Origin: Piscinibacter sp.
GTDB lineage: Bacteria; Pseudomonadota; Gammaproteobacteria; Burkholderiales; Burkholderiaceae_C
Length of the DNA stretch: 64,000 nt
Assembly: GCA_016706565.1 (NCBI GenBank)
Contig: JADJJI010000005.1
Location: 534,001-598,000 of the forward strand
Direction of reading: 5' to 3'
Below are positions 9,001 through 17,421 of the stretch, piece by piece (the stretch's first letter is position 1; each line of letters opens with the position of its first letter). The notes beneath the pieces were generated by a model, which saw nothing but the letters and a program-made list of their open reading frames with translations, was not told where the DNA came from and made no database searches. The translations under genes and the position numbers were made by a program.

Positions 9001-9439
9001 GCTCACTCACACTTTCTCAGACCGGATCGAAGGCTCGGCGAAGCTGGCCTGCTCCGGCCTGAAATGAAGCAGCTCGGCCTGCAATCAAGCGCAGCGCAGC
9101 GGCATGGCCTGGCTCGTGCTGCGTTCGCTCGTGCGGGTGGCGGGGGCCGCGTGGCGGTCGGCGCGTGCGCTCCACTATGCTCGCGCCAGGGTCGTGCCGC
9201 GACTCACTGCGCGCCTGCGGTCGCTGCGTTCAACGCGGCAAGTCAGTCAGGCGCTCACGCGCCGACCCTGGCGCTCGCTTCTCGTCGCCAGAAATCGCCC
9301 CCGGGCGCACCTGCCGAGTCCAGGTGGTTCTGCTCGCCTTGCGCGCCACCCAAGACCCGCACAGCAGACGGCGAACGTCAGCAACGGGCCGCAAGCAGTT
9401 TGCCGAAGCGCAGCGGCGCAGGCGCTTCGCTTCGGCGGC
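9001..9439. other. Gap between convergent genes, no gene recognised
   Basis: About 440 bases lie between the terminator of the MFS unit and the 3' end of gspB. The stretch is GC-rich and open in some frames, but the translations are Arg/Ala-rich and lack family-like features. Both flanking genes point inwards, so no promoter is expected. I see no tRNA fold, repeat array or mobile-element end. Confidence 0.5.
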
Positions 9440-10123
9440 TCAGAGCCCGATCTCGAAACGCTGGCCGCCGATGTTCAGCACCGCGGCCTTGGGCTTGATC
9501 TGCTCCAGCGTGACGCCTGGGCCGAGCGCATCGCCTTCGTGCATCAGCTGGCCGTTGACGATCAGCAGGCGGTTGGCCGGCGTGTTCGAGTAGATCGAGC
9601 CGCCGAAGGCCAGCGGCGGCAGGCCGCGGCGCGCCTCCACCGGCAGCTCGGCCAGCGAGGCCACGCGCGTCGGTGCGGCGGTCGGCGCTGCGGGCGCGGC
9701 CGCGCTGGCGGCTGCGGGAGCCGGCTTCGGCGTTGCCCGCATCGGCGCGATCTCCACGGGCGTGGCGGGCGGTGCAGCCGCCTGCGGCGCTGCGACCATC
9801 GGCGCTGGCGCAGGTCGCGACGTGATGACAGGCACGGGCGCGGCATCAGGCTCCATTGCCGGGGCAGCCGCGATCGGCATGGGCGACGCCGAGGGCAGCG
9901 GCGCCGTCGGCGCATCGCTGCCCGGCCATTGCCAGGCCACTGCCACGGCCAGCCCGCCGGCCAGGCCGAGCACGACCCAGTGCCACGGCCGCAGGCCGCG
10001 CGCGGGCGTGCCAGCCTCGTCGTCGTCACCGGCGCTCGGTGCGGGCTGCGTGTGCAGGCCCGGCACGCCGCCGCGCTCGCGCTCCGCATCGGCGCGTCGC
10101 AGGGCATCGAGGATGTAGGACAT
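9440..10123 (-). CDS. gspB: Type II secretion accessory protein GspB
   Basis: A 227-residue protein starting MSYILDALRRADAERERG, the usual opening of GspB/PulB-type proteins. One membrane helix (about residues 46-63) is followed by a long Pro/Ala-rich periplasmic spacer and a C-terminal T2SSB domain (about 155-227; SIYSNTPANRLLIVNGQ ... EIGL). GspB works with the ATPase GspA/ExeA to place the outer-membrane secretin GspD through the peptidoglycan. It follows exeA with only 4 bases between, so the two are co-translated. No other gsp gene is in the window; the rest of the secretion machine must be elsewhere. In this context it could serve export of the PHB depolymerase, which is inference. Confidence 0.88.
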   Translation of the reverse strand: MSYILDALRRADAERERGGVPGLHTQPAPSAGDDDEAGTPARGLRPWHWVVLGLAGGLAVAVAWQWPGSDAPTAPLPSASPMPIAAAPAMEPDAAPVPVITSRPAPAPMVAAPQAAAPPATPVEIAPMRATPKPAPAAASAAAPAAPTAAPTRVASLAELPVEARRGLPPLAFGGSIYSNTPANRLLIVNGQLMHEGDALGPGVTLEQIKPKAAVLNIGGQRFEIGL

Positions 10124-10127
10124 TGGC

Positions 10128-11777
10128 TTACCTTTCGTCCTGCAACTGCGGCTCGTCCACGCCGGTGGCGCGGTTGATCTGCATGAGCGTCAGCGGGCCC
10201 GCCAGGCCGTCGGGCTTGAGGCCCTGCGCCACCTGGAAGGCGTTGAGCCGGCTGCGCAGCGCGGCGTCGAAGCGCGTTGGTGCGCTCGGCGCCGGCATGC
10301 CCTGCGCGGCGGCGAGCTGCGTCGACAGCCAGTCGACCGGGGCGCCATCAGCGTAACCCGGCGGCGTGCGCCACAGGGTGGCGAATTCTCCGCGCCACAC
10401 CTCGGCCAGCGAGGCCAGCGGCAGCGACTGCAGCCCGGCCTCGGTGCGCAGCGTTGCCTGGCGCATCGACAGCCCGGTGAGCAGCGCATAGGCCGGCTTG
10501 CCACCGCCGGATTGCAGCGTCAGCAGCACCGGCCGGTCGAGCAGGCGGACCAGCGCCAGTGTGCTGCTGCTGCGAAAGCACTGCAGCTGGTGTTTCGCCG
10601 CGGCCGTACAGGGCTCGCCCTCGTCGAGCGTCAGCTGCCACTGCGTGGCGAGCGCGCGCCAGGCGTCCTTCTCGCTGCGATAGGCCGCGGCGAGCACCGC
10701 CTTCGGGTCGGCCGGCACCGCGGCCATCGCAGCCGATGCGGGTGCAGCCGACGAAGCTGCAGCAGCCGCGGCCGACGCAGGCGCCGACGCAGCCGCAGCG
10801 ACCGCGACGGTGCTGGCCGGCGCGGCGGCGGCGGTCGCGCCCGCCGCGGCGCGGCGCTCGTAGGCCACGCCGGCCCACACCGCCAGGCCCAGCCCCGCCA
10901 CGGCCGCCGCGGCCAGAGCGGCGCGCTGCCAGGCCGGCCGGCCTGGCAGCGGCTCCTGGGGCAGCGTGCCCTCGAACACTTCGGCGGCCGCCTTGTCGAC
11001 GATGGCGGCATCCACCGCCGGCTTGTTGCCGGCGTAGGCGCCGAGCAGGGCGCGGTCGCACAGCAGGTTGATGCGCCGCGGCACGCCGCGCGAGAGCTGG
11101 TGGATGCGCTTGAGCGCGTCGCGCTCGAAGGGCAGCGGGCGGTTCATGCCGGCCACCGAGAGGCGGTGGCGGATGTACTGCACGGTCTCCTTGGGCGTCA
11201 GCGCCTGCAGGTGGAAGCGCGCGATGACGCGCTGCGCGAGCTGCTCCAGCTCCGGCCGCGCGAGCATGGTGCGCAACTCGGGCTGGCCGATCAGCACGAT
11301 CTGCAGCAGCTTGCGTTCGTTGGTCTCGAGGTTGGTCAGCAGGCGCAGCTGCTCGAGCACGTCGGCCGAGAGGTTCTGCGCCTCGTCGATGATCAGCACG
11401 TTGGTCTGGCCGACCGAGTGCGTGTGCAGCAGGAACTCGTTGAGCGCGTCGACGTAGTCCTTCACCGTCGCGCTCTCGGGCCGGCGCGGGATGCGGAACT
11501 CGTCGCACACCGAGCGCAGCAGCTCGGTGACTGTCTGCTTCGGGTTGAAGATGTAGGCGACGTTGCAGCGCTTGGGGATCTGCTCGAGGAAGCAGCGGCA
11601 CACCGTCGTCTTGCCCGCGCCGATCTCGCCGGTCAGCAGCACGAAGCCGCCGCCGCCGCGCACGCCGTACAGCAGGTGCGCCAGCGCCTCGCGGTGGCGC
11701 TCGCTCATGTAGAGGTAGCGCGGGTCGGGAGCGATCGAGAAGGGCTGCTGCCTCAGGCCGAAGAATCGGGCGTACAT
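10128..11777 (-). CDS. exeA: ExeA/GspA-like AAA ATPase with peptidoglycan-binding C-terminus
   Basis: A 549-residue protein starting MYARFFGLRQQPFSIAPDP, typical of ExeA. An AAA ATPase domain (about 20-265) has Walker A GEIGAGKTT and Walker B NVLIIDEAQN. A membrane helix lies near residues 290-308, followed by an Ala-rich linker and a C-terminal region ending in a PF01471-like peptidoglycan-binding module (LNAFQVAQGLKPDGLAGP). The start at 11777 was chosen over an upstream in-frame codon because family members begin with MY.xFFGL. ExeA with GspB lets the type II secretin assemble across the cell wall. It overlaps the CWC gene by 25 bases. Confidence 0.88.
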   Translation of the reverse strand: MYARFFGLRQQPFSIAPDPRYLYMSERHREALAHLLYGVRGGGGFVLLTGEIGAGKTTVCRCFLEQIPKRCNVAYIFNPKQTVTELLRSVCDEFRIPRRPESATVKDYVDALNEFLLHTHSVGQTNVLIIDEAQNLSADVLEQLRLLTNLETNERKLLQIVLIGQPELRTMLARPELEQLAQRVIARFHLQALTPKETVQYIRHRLSVAGMNRPLPFERDALKRIHQLSRGVPRRINLLCDRALLGAYAGNKPAVDAAIVDKAAAEVFEGTLPQEPLPGRPAWQRAALAAAAVAGLGLAVWAGVAYERRAAAGATAAAAPASTVAVAAAASAPASAAAAAASSAAPASAAMAAVPADPKAVLAAAYRSEKDAWRALATQWQLTLDEGEPCTAAAKHQLQCFRSSSTLALVRLLDRPVLLTLQSGGGKPAYALLTGLSMRQATLRTEAGLQSLPLASLAEVWRGEFATLWRTPPGYADGAPVDWLSTQLAAAQGMPAPSAPTRFDAALRSRLNAFQVAQGLKPDGLAGPLTLMQINRATGVDEPQLQDER

Positions 11778-11986
11778 GGAGCGCAGGATACCCGGGACGG
11801 GTCGGCCGAGAGTTCGCGCAGGCAGGCCAGGCACAGGCAGCCGCGGAATCGCGTGCCGAGTTCGGCGCGCAGCGCGGGTGTCAACGTCAAGGTCGTGCAG
11901 GCGCAGGGCCCGGCGTCCGACACGCCGCAGTGGAAGGCGCCGCCGCAGCGCGGGCAGCGCGATTCCAGGGCCGCGGCCTCAGGCAC
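11753..11986 (-). CDS. Cysteine-rich CWC family protein
   Basis: A 77-residue protein with CPRCGGAFHCGV, CACT and CLCLACLREL, the pattern of the Cys_rich_CWC family (PF14375), presumably a small metal-binding protein of unknown role. The GTG start at 11986 overlaps the stop of the malonyl-CoA synthetase gene by 8 bases, and its 3' end overlaps exeA by 25 bases, so translation is probably coupled. Nothing in the sequence links it to malonate or secretion beyond position. Confidence 0.75.
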   Translation of the reverse strand: MPEAAALESRCPRCGGAFHCGVSDAGPCACTTLTLTPALRAELGTRFRGCLCLACLRELSADPSRVSCAPCTPDSSA

Positions 11987-13522
11987 CGAACAGCCCCTTG
12001 TGCTTGTCGCGCAGCAGGTTCTTCTGCACCTTGCCCATGGTGTTGCGCGGCAGGTCGTCGACCACGAACAGGTGCTTGGGCACCTTGAAGTTGGCGATGC
12101 GCGACTTCAGCGCGGCGATCAGCGCCGCCGCGTCGGGCTTGGCGCCGGGCCGCGCCACCACCACCGCCACCACGCCCTCGCCGAAGTCGGGGTGCGGCGC
12201 GCCGATCACCGCGCTCTCGGCGACGCCCTCCATCTCGTTGAGGTAGCCCTCGATCTCGGCCGGGTAGACGTTGTAGCCGCCGGTGATGATCAGGTCCTTG
12301 CTGCGCCCGACGATGGTGACGTAGCCGCGCTCGTCGATCTTGCCGACGTCGCCGGTCTTGAACCAGCCGTCGGCGGTGAACTCCTCCTTGGTCTTCTCCG
12401 GCATGCGCCAGTAGCCGTGGAAGACGTTCGGGCCCTTCACCTCGATGCCGCCGATCTCGCCGCTGGCGCAGGGCTGGCCCTTGTCGTCGCTGACGCGCAC
12501 GCCCACGCCGGGCAGCGGGAAGCCCACCGTGCCGCCGCGGCGCTCGCCGTCCTTCGGGTCATACGGGTTGGAGGTGAGCATCACCGTCTCGCTCATGCCG
12601 TAACGCTCGAGGATGGTGTGGCCGGTGCGCTCGCGGAATTCGTTGAAGGTCTCGATCAGCAGCGGCGCCGAGCCGGCCACGAACAGGCGCATGCGGCGGC
12701 AGGCCTCGCGCGTGAAGCCGGGTTCGGCGAGCAGGCGCACGTACAGCGTGGGCACGCCCATGAACACCGTGGCTTCGGGCAGGCGCCTCACCACCGCGGC
12801 GGGGTCGAACTTCGCCAGCCAGATCATCTTGCTGCCGTTGAGCAGCGCGCCGTGCGAGGCGACGAACAGGCCGTGCACGTGGAAGATCGGCAGCGCGTGG
12901 ATCAGCACGTCGCCCTCGGTCCAGCCCCAGTAGCTCTTCAGCACGCGCGCGTTGGACAGCAGGTTGCCGTGCGTCAGCATCGCGCCCTTGCTGCGCCCGG
13001 TGGTGCCGCTGGTGTAGAGGATGGCCGCCAGGTCGTCGGCATGCTTGACCGCCGGCTCGTGGCGGTCGGCATGCCAGGCCGCGCGTTCGAGCAGGGTGCC
13101 GCTGCGGTCTTCGTTGAGCGTGAAGACATGCCGGGTGCCGGCCTTGAAGGCGATCTTCGACACCCAGCCGAAATTCTTGCCGGAGCAGACCACCACGCTG
13201 GGCTCGGCGTTGCCGATGAAGTACTCGATCTCGCCGCCTGGTAGGCGGTGTTCAGCGGCAGGAACACGTAGCCGGCGCGCAGCACCGCGAGGTAGAGCAG
13301 CAACGCCTCGACCGACTTCTCGGTCTGCACCGCCACGCGCGCACCCGAGGGCAGCTGCAGCGAGGCGAGCAGGTTGGCGATCATCGCCGTGGCGCGGTCG
13401 ATGTCGGCCCAGGTGTAGAACAGCGGCGCGCCCGGGCCGTCGGCCGTCTCGATCGCGGTGCGGCCGCGTTGGGCCGGGAAGGCGTCGCGCAGCGCGACGA
13501 ACAGGTTGTCGTTGTGGCTCAT
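11979..13522 (-). CDS. matB: Malonyl-CoA synthetase (MatB-type acyl-CoA ligase), one frameshift
   Basis: An AMP-forming acyl-CoA synthetase of about 513 residues that would make malonyl-CoA from malonate, CoA and ATP. It shows the P-loop YTSGTTGRSKGAM, the A5 motif YGMSETVM, GWFKTGDVG and the C-terminal Lys motif PRNTMGKVQK. The N-terminal 95 codons (from ATG 13522) and the rest are in different frames. Adding one C near 13237 would restore TAYQAGEIEYFIGNAEP, so a single-base deletion or read error is likely. Together with the downstream-acting decarboxylase this gives the malonate to acetyl-CoA route. An acyl-CoA ligase for another short acid is possible, but the neighbours favour malonate. 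Confidence 0.82.
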
Positions 13523-13553
13523 GGTCTCTCCCTGCTGCCGGCTGTGTGCCCGG

Positions 13554-14345
13554 CTAGCCCCTCTGGAATCTCGGCGTTCTCTTCTCGATGAAGGCGGTCA
13601 CGCCTTCGCGGTGTTCGTGGCTGTCGGCGTAGGCGTAGTGGGCCTCGCGCTCGGCGTCGCTCGGGCCGCCGACGCTGAACTGGCGCAGGGTGCGCTTGTT
13701 GATGCGCGCGGCCTGCGGCGACAGCGCGGCCAGGGCCTGGGCACGGCGCAGCGTCAGCACGGCCACCTCGGCGTCGGGCACCACGGCATGCACCAGGCCG
13801 TGCTGCAGCGCCGCCGCGGCGGTCAGCAGCCGGGCCTCGAGCAGCATCTCGCGCATCAGCGGCTCGTGGGCCAGGCGTGCCACCACGTCGATCTCGAGCG
13901 GCGCCATCGGGAAGCCGAGACGGGCGATCGGCGCGCCGAAGCGGCTGCCTTCGCCGCAGATGCGGATGTCGCAGCAGGCCGCGATCTCCAGACCGCCGCC
14001 GATGCAGGCGCCCTCGATCTGCGCATACAGCGGGATGTCGCAGTCGAGCAGCGCGTGCAGCGCCGGCGCGACGACGTTCTCGTGGAAGTCGCGCAGCGAA
14101 TGTTCCTCGAATCGGAAGTTCGCGAACTCGACGATGTCGCCCCCCGAGGCGAACTGCCCGCCCGCGCCACGCAGGATCACCGCGTGCGGCGCGTCTTCGG
14201 GCGGCAGTGCCTGCAGGTGCAGCATCAGCGCGTGCAGCTCGCGCCACATCGCGATGTCGATCGCGTTGAGCTTGGCCGGGTTCGACAGCGTCAGGAAGGC
14301 GACGCCGTCGCCTTCGCTGCGCTCCAGCGTGATCGAGCCGGCCAT
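13554..14345 (-). CDS. Enoyl-CoA hydratase/isomerase (crotonase) family protein
   Basis: A 263-residue crotonase-fold protein. The oxyanion-hole segments are GGQFASGGDIVEF and ACIGGGLEIAACCDIR. The usual catalytic Glu pair is not evident around PIARLGFP, so a hydratase activity is uncertain; crotonase-fold decarboxylases and thioesterases also exist. It is 31 bases upstream of matB and 18 bases downstream of the binding-protein gene on the same strand, so it belongs to the malonate operon. Its role there could be a side activity on malonyl- or related CoA esters, which is inference. Confidence 0.8.
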   Translation of the reverse strand: MAGSITLERSEGDGVAFLTLSNPAKLNAIDIAMWRELHALMLHLQALPPEDAPHAVILRGAGGQFASGGDIVEFANFRFEEHSLRDFHENVVAPALHALLDCDIPLYAQIEGACIGGGLEIAACCDIRICGEGSRFGAPIARLGFPMAPLEIDVVARLAHEPLMREMLLEARLLTAAAALQHGLVHAVVPDAEVAVLTLRRAQALAALSPQAARINKRTLRQFSVGGPSDAEREAHYAYADSHEHREGVTAFIEKRTPRFQRG

Positions 14346-14363
14346 CTCAGCAGGACTCCATGT

Positions 14364-15347
14364 TCAGTCCAGCTTCGCGCCCGAAGCCTTGACCACCTCG
14401 TTCCAGCGCTTCACCTCGCTGCCGACGAACTTGCCGAAGGCGTCGCCGTAGAGGTTGGGCGTCTCGGCGCCCAGGCCGTTCCAGGCGGTCTTCAGCTCGT
14501 CGGAGTTCAGCGCCTTGCGCATCTCCGCCTGCATCGCCTCGACAGCCTCCTTCGGCGTGCCCTTGGGAGCCCACAGCCCGTACCAGGTGGCGACCTGGTA
14601 GGTCGGCACGCCGCCTTCCTTGGAGGTCGGCACGTTGGGGAAGCCCGGCGCGTGCTTCTCGCTGGCCACCGCGATGGCCTTGATGCGCCCGCCCTTGATG
14701 TGGTTGGCCGACGAGCCGAAGCCGTCGAACATCATGTCCACCTGGCCGGCGATCAGGTCCTGCAGCGCCGGGCCCGCGCCGCGGTAGGGGATGTGCGTGA
14801 TGAAGGTCTTGGTCTGCAGCTTGAACAGCTCGCCGGCCAGGTGGTGCGAGGTGCCGTTGCCGGCCGAGGCGTAGTTCAGCTTGCCCGGGTTCTTGCGGAT
14901 GAAGTCCAGCAGGCCCGGCAGGTCGTTGGCGGCCACGCGCTGCGGGTTCACGACGATCACCTGCGGCACGCTGGAGATCAGGCCCACGGGCACGAAGTCG
15001 GTCTCGATGTTGTAGTCGAGCTTGGGGTACATCGATGGCGCGATCGTGTGGTGCACCGCGCCCATGAAGAAGGTGTAGCCGTCGGGCGCCGCCTTGGCCG
15101 CGATGCCCGCGCCCAGCGTGCCACCGGCGCCGCCGCGGTTGTCGATGACGAACTGCTTGCCCAGGTTCTTCGTCATCACCGCGAACAGCGGCCGCGCGAA
15201 GGCGTCGGTGCCGCCGCCGGGCGGGAAGGGCACGACGATGGTCACCGGCTTGGTCGGCCAGGCCTGGGCCGCGGCCCACGGGGCGGCGGCGACAAGCAGC
15301 AGGCCGAGCGTGAGTCGGCGCAGGCGGGTCGGGGAGGTGCGAGTCAT
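14364..15347 (-). CDS. Bug/TctC-family periplasmic binding protein
   Basis: A 327-residue exported protein with a signal peptide (LRRLTLGLLLVAAAPWAAAQA). The mature part opens with WPTKPVTIVVPFPPGGGTD, the hallmark of the Bug family of tripartite tricarboxylate transporter receptors, and holds IPYRGAGPALQDLIAGQVD. GGAG precedes the ATG at 15347. No TctA or TctB membrane gene is in the window, as is usual for Bug proteins in this order, so it would use a distant transporter or act as a sensor. Its place between malonyl-CoA decarboxylase and the crotonase suggests malonate as ligand. Confidence 0.87.
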   Translation of the reverse strand: MTRTSPTRLRRLTLGLLLVAAAPWAAAQAWPTKPVTIVVPFPPGGGTDAFARPLFAVMTKNLGKQFVIDNRGGAGGTLGAGIAAKAAPDGYTFFMGAVHHTIAPSMYPKLDYNIETDFVPVGLISSVPQVIVVNPQRVAANDLPGLLDFIRKNPGKLNYASAGNGTSHHLAGELFKLQTKTFITHIPYRGAGPALQDLIAGQVDMMFDGFGSSANHIKGGRIKAIAVASEKHAPGFPNVPTSKEGGVPTYQVATWYGLWAPKGTPKEAVEAMQAEMRKALNSDELKTAWNGLGAETPNLYGDAFGKFVGSEVKRWNEVVKASGAKLD

Positions 15348-15371
15348 GGTGTCTCCGTGGTTGTAAGGGTG

Positions 15372-16670
15372 TCAGAGCAATGACGTCAGGAGGCGTGACT
15401 GTGCCACTTCTCCGTGGACAAACTTCTCATGGTGTGTCTCTACCTTGTCGAGGTCGTAGAGGTAGTTGACCATCAGGCCGAAGGACTGGCGCAGCCCCTT
15501 GGCCGACAGGTCGCCGAGCGGGTCGAGCCGTTCGAGGCGTGCGCCGTTGTCGAGGTGGAAGCGTGCCACCGGGTCGCCGCCCTCGGCGCTGGCATGCCAG
15601 CCGAGGTAGTAGGCGCCCAGGCGCAGCAGCGCCTGTGAGCCCTCGGCCGGCAGGGCACGCAGGCCGGCAGCATGGGTGAGCCGGTCGAGATCGCCGCCGC
15701 AGGCATTCGTCAGGGTGGCCCTCGCTTCTTCGAGCCGCTGTGCCTTCGATTTCGTCAGACCCGTGCAGAGGGCCCCGGCGCGCACCCAGCGCGCGAAGCC
15801 GGGGATGGGCGAGAGCGTGCAGAAGGTCTTCAGCTGCGGCAGCTCGCGCTTGAGCTCCTCGGCCACACGCTTGATCAGGAAGTTGCCCAGCGACACGCCC
15901 TTGAGCCCCGGCTGGCAGTTGCTGATCGAGTAGAACGCCGCCACCTTGAACTGGCCCGGCGGCAGTGGCTCGGAGGCCTTGTCGATCAGCGGCGCAATCG
16001 CCTCGGGCATCGCCGGCAGCAGCGCCACCTCGACGAAGATCAGCGGCTCGTCGGGCAGTTGCGGGTGGAAGAAGGCGAAGCAGCGGCGGTCGGGCTGCAG
16101 GCGCCGGCGCAGGTCGTCCCAGCCGTCGATGGTGTGCACCGCCTCGTGGCGGATGATCTGCTCGAGCAGTTGCGCCGGCGAGTTCCAGTCGACCCGTTGC
16201 AGCCTCAGGAAGCCGGGGTTGAACCAGCTCGACAGCAGGTGCAGGAAGTCGGCCTCGACCGCCTGCAGCTCGGGCTGCCGGTTCACGCGGGCGAGCAGGG
16301 CGCGGCGCATCGCGACGATGCTGCCCGTGCCGCCGGGCGAGCGGTTGATGCGCCGCAACAGTTCCTGGCGCGGCGGCTCGGCGCTTTGCGTCAGGCGCAG
16401 CAGCGTCTGTGCGTTCGGCGTCTCGGCATAGGCCTGCGCATCGCGCAGCACCAGCTTCGGGTCGGGGCTGAAATCGCGCGAGAGGCGCTCGAAGAAGCTG
16501 GCCTGCTCGTCCTCCGGCAGCTCGCGAAAGCGCGCCACCACGTTGCGCGCGATCGCCACGCTGTTCGCTTCGCCTCGCTCGGACAGCAGCCGGCGGCAGT
16601 CGATCAGCAGGCCGCGCAGATGGCGCGCGCTGTTCACCTTGCGCGCGGCGCTCTTGATCTCATCCAGCAT
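15372..16670 (-). CDS. Malonyl-CoA decarboxylase
   Basis: A 432-residue protein of the eukaryote-like malonyl-CoA decarboxylase family (PF05292), which converts malonyl-CoA to acetyl-CoA and CO2. It has an all-helical N-terminal domain (to about residue 165) and a GNAT-like catalytic domain. The active-site Ser/His region is visible as FYSISNCQPGLKGVSLGNFLIKRV, and the Pro-Gly motif as FCTLSPIPGFARW. Close to the C-terminus, GDPVARFHLDNGARLERL is typical of the family. The start at 16670 overlaps the regulator's end by 11 bases. With MatB it forms the classical malonate-to-acetyl-CoA pathway. Confidence 0.92.
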   Translation of the reverse strand: MLDEIKSAARKVNSARHLRGLLIDCRRLLSERGEANSVAIARNVVARFRELPEDEQASFFERLSRDFSPDPKLVLRDAQAYAETPNAQTLLRLTQSAEPPRQELLRRINRSPGGTGSIVAMRRALLARVNRQPELQAVEADFLHLLSSWFNPGFLRLQRVDWNSPAQLLEQIIRHEAVHTIDGWDDLRRRLQPDRRCFAFFHPQLPDEPLIFVEVALLPAMPEAIAPLIDKASEPLPPGQFKVAAFYSISNCQPGLKGVSLGNFLIKRVAEELKRELPQLKTFCTLSPIPGFARWVRAGALCTGLTKSKAQRLEEARATLTNACGGDLDRLTHAAGLRALPAEGSQALLRLGAYYLGWHASAEGGDPVARFHLDNGARLERLDPLGDLSAKGLRQSFGLMVNYLYDLDKVETHHEKFVHGEVAQSRLLTSLL

Positions 16671-17349
16671 GGGGCGCTCCTTGCGTGGTCTCGTGCAGGC
16701 GCAGCGCCTTCAACGCGGCGAGCTGGGCGAGCAGGTGATCGTGCATGACGCGTTCGGCGCGCGCGGCGTCACGCTGCACGATGGCGTCGAGCAGCACGCG
16801 GTGTTCGTTGATCGAGGCCTCGATGCGCCCCGGCCAGTGCAGCTGCCGCCCGCGCAGCAGGCGCACGAAGCGGCGCAGGTCGCCGGTGGCGCGGTCGAGC
16901 CAGCGGTTGCCGGCCATGGCCTGCACGGCGCTGTGGAACTCGTGGTTGGCGCGGTAGTAGCCGTCGATGTTCTTCGCCGCGGCGTGCTTCTCGAGCTGCT
17001 CGTGGAGCTTCTGCAGGCGCCGGATGTCGGCGTCGCTTGCCTTGCGCACCGCCTCGAAGGCGCAGCGGCCCTCGAGCAGCGCCATCACCGGCAGCAGCTG
17101 TTCGGCGTCGTCTTCCGACATCTCGGCCACCTTGCAGCCCTGGCGCGGCACCGGCACCACCAGGCCTTCGGAGGCCAGCACCTTCAGCGCCTCGCGCAGC
17201 GGCGTGCGGCTGATCTGCCACTCGCGCGCCAGCGCCAGCTCGTCGATCCACTGCCCGGGGGCCAGCTGGCGCTCGAACACCATGTTTCGAAGGCGAGTGG
17301 CCACTTCTTCGTGAAGTGAGGATGGACGTAGCGGAATCGGCTCGGCCAT
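16660..17349 (-). CDS. FCD-type GntR regulator of the malonate operon (MatR-like)
   Basis: About 229 residues. An N-terminal winged helix (LHEEVATRLRNMVFERQLAPGQ; recognition helix RTPLREALKVLASEGLV) precedes an FCD ligand domain with the metal-site His residues around HEFHSAV. I chose ATG 17349; a GTG at 17379 would add 10 residues but lies in the AT-rich promoter region, and neither has a clear Shine-Dalgarno. As the first gene of the malonate operon, and divergent from the sigma-54 activator, it probably represses its own operon until malonate or malonyl-CoA is present, like the rhizobial MatR. That assignment is by context. Confidence 0.83.
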   Translation of the reverse strand: MAEPIPLRPSSLHEEVATRLRNMVFERQLAPGQWIDELALAREWQISRTPLREALKVLASEGLVVPVPRQGCKVAEMSEDDAEQLLPVMALLEGRCAFEAVRKASDADIRRLQKLHEQLEKHAAAKNIDGYYRANHEFHSAVQAMAGNRWLDRATGDLRRFVRLLRGRQLHWPGRIEASINEHRVLLDAIVQRDAARAERVMHDHLLAQLAALKALRLHETTQGAPHAG

Positions 17350-17382
17350 GCTGATTGCCGGCAGTGGTTCTGAGGCCACTCT

Positions 17383-17406
17383 ACAATTACTAATTCATAA
17401 TTACAA
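17383..17406. promoter_or_regulatory. AT-rich operator/promoter between the malonate operon and the sigma-54 activator
   Basis: In a region of about 70% GC this stretch is almost pure A/T and contains overlapping inverted repeats: AATTA-C-TAATT and TAATT-CAT-AATTA. It lies just upstream of both divergent genes. A GntR operator and the two promoters are the likely content. One protein bound here could affect both directions. Confidence 0.5.
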
Positions 17407-17421
17407 GAGCAGGGAGATTCG

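Noticed and set aside
9104-9439. Open plus-strand frame in the gap after the MFS unit
   Set aside because: Arg/Ala-rich translation, continues antisense through gspB, no ribosome site; treated as chance in GC-rich DNA.
10512-13244. A 910-codon plus-strand frame across exeA, the CWC gene and matB
   Set aside because: It is the antisense of three recognisable minus-strand genes and has no domain of its own.
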